Shown here one piece after another: positions 16,632-17,304 of a stretch of 17,304 bases of DNA; positions within the stretch are counted from its first letter, which is position 1; every line of letters begins with the position of its first letter. Made by a program: the position numbers and the translations under genes. The notes below the pieces were generated by a model. It searched no databases. It saw only the letters and a list, made by a program, of their open reading frames with translations, and was not told where the DNA came from. The stretch is from an uncultured Collinsella sp. (GTDB lineage: Bacteria > Actinomycetota > Coriobacteriia > Coriobacteriales > Coriobacteriaceae), in assembly GCA_902388545.1 (NCBI GenBank), contig CABMPS010000018.1:1-17304 (forward strand). Reading direction: 5' to 3'.

Positions 16632-17304
16632 CTACTTACCGCTCGTGTTGCGCGCGATCAGGTAGATCACGTCGGTCTCTTTGGTGCTCTCGTCCCACGA
16701 AAGCTTGATGATGAAGTTAAGCGTGTCGTTGCCAGTCGAGCCGTCGAGCGTCTTGGCATTGAGCTCGTCTTTGTTGAACACCTTGTATCGGTAGAGCGGG
16801 CGCGCGTTGCGCTGGACGTTTTGATAGTCCTTGAATGTAGGGTCGCTTGCGCCCTCGCCCGGGTCTTCGATGGGCGTGAAGCTCTTCAGCAGATCCGTTT
16901 CAGACATTTTCCAGCTATAGGACTTGCCGCCTGCAGTGCCTCTCACGTCGGGAGTATCACCTAGGCCCGGAATCTCGGCTTTATACAGCTCGATAGTGAG
17001 ACCTTCAATGTTGGTCGTATTCGCAAGCTGCAGCTCAAACCCATCGCCGCCCGTCTGGACACAAAACGGGCGCATGAGCGTCACCGTGTTGCCGGTCTTG
17101 GTATCGCCGTATTCGGGGTTGTAGCTCAGGTCGATCTGCTCTGTTGCCGTAGCGTTGGGGCCCAGCACTTTGAGCTCTGCCGGCTCCTTGATCTTGCCGA
17201 CGGTGGAGCCGCGATTGGCATCGACGAACCATCCGAGCGTCAGCCCCAGCAACACGAGAAGCACGGCAATCATGTATGCGGATTTGAACGGTGACGGCCA
17301 GATC
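16632..17304 (-). CDS. Membrane-anchored surface protein, TasA/SipW-like, 5' end cut by window
   Basis: The frame stays open to the right edge (223 visible residues) and ends 14 bases before the next gene. A Met codon at 17271-17273 starts MIAVLLVLLGLTLGWFVDANR, but no ribosome-binding site precedes it and the frame upstream (ending FKSAY) continues a basic head before the membrane segment, so the true start is outside. LTLGWFVDANRGSTVGKIKEPAELKV resembles the processing region of SipW-type/TasA-like substrates (AWFTD...NTFTIGKV...). The mature part is beta-rich and ends SWDESTKETDVIYLIARNTSGK. As first visible gene of the surface operon it probably works with the 314-aa and giant proteins at the envelope. 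A cognate SipW-like peptidase would be expected upstream if the comparison is right. Confidence 0.7.
   Translation of the reverse strand, partial: IWPSPFKSAYMIAVLLVLLGLTLGWFVDANRGSTVGKIKEPAELKVLGPNATATEQIDLSYNPEYGDTKTGNTVTLMRPFCVQTGGDGFELQLANTTNIEGLTIELYKAEIPGLGDTPDVRGTAGGKSYSWKMSETDLLKSFTPIEDPGEGASDPTFKDYQNVQRNARPLYRYKVFNKDELNAKTLDGSTGNDTLNFIIKLSWDESTKETDVIYLIARNTSGK

Overview
The window has moderately high GC and every convincing gene is on the minus strand, so the genes read from the right end of the window to the left. Gene content (an Ech-type energy-converting hydrogenase, giant GLUG-repeat surface proteins, short Shine-Dalgarno-led intergenic gaps) suggests an anaerobic, gut-type Gram-positive actinobacterium, most likely in the Coriobacteriia (Collinsella or a relative). 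This placement is inferred from gene style, not from a marker gene.

Right half (about 4.9-17.3 kb): three co-oriented genes with gaps of 14 and 39 bases form a cell-surface operon. The first is cut by the window edge. It and the second (314 aa) are membrane-anchored proteins with a signal/transmembrane segment followed by a motif resembling SipW-dependent TasA/camelysin-type surface proteins. The third encodes a 3556-residue exported protein. Its order is signal peptide, very acidic disordered stretch, about 2200 residues of modular beta-helix with about two dozen GLUG-like Gly-Gly motifs, then a roughly 970-residue beta-rich C-terminal region. It has no LPXTG motif and no C-terminal membrane anchor. 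The operon ends in a hairpin followed by a strong rho-independent terminator.

Middle (4.1-4.9 kb): the 445-base gap holds that terminator, an unusual long inverted repeat (32 bp arms with one mismatch) built from iterated 20-base units, and AT-rich sequence with a candidate extended -10 promoter and a dyad in front of a small orphan gene. That gene encodes 134 aa with two helix-turn-helix segments of the transposase OrfA type, without an OrfB partner.

Left part (1-3.9 kb): start of an Ech-type operon. Its first gene encodes a single 960-aa polypeptide fusing an EchA/NuoL-like proton-channel subunit to an EchB/NuoH-like subunit. Next come an EchC/NuoB-like small subunit with four 4Fe-4S cysteines and an EchD/NuoC-like subunit truncated by the window edge. 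The large subunit and ferredoxin subunit expected next lie outside, so whether the complex is a true hydrogenase or a hydrogenase-related complex cannot be settled here. Start and stop signals of these genes are interlocked (stop codon overlapping the next ribosome-binding site or start), which indicates one translationally coupled operon.

Most noteworthy: the EchA-EchB fusion, the iterated 20-base inverted repeat at 4776-4879, and the giant unanchored GLUG protein with two TasA/SipW-like partner genes.
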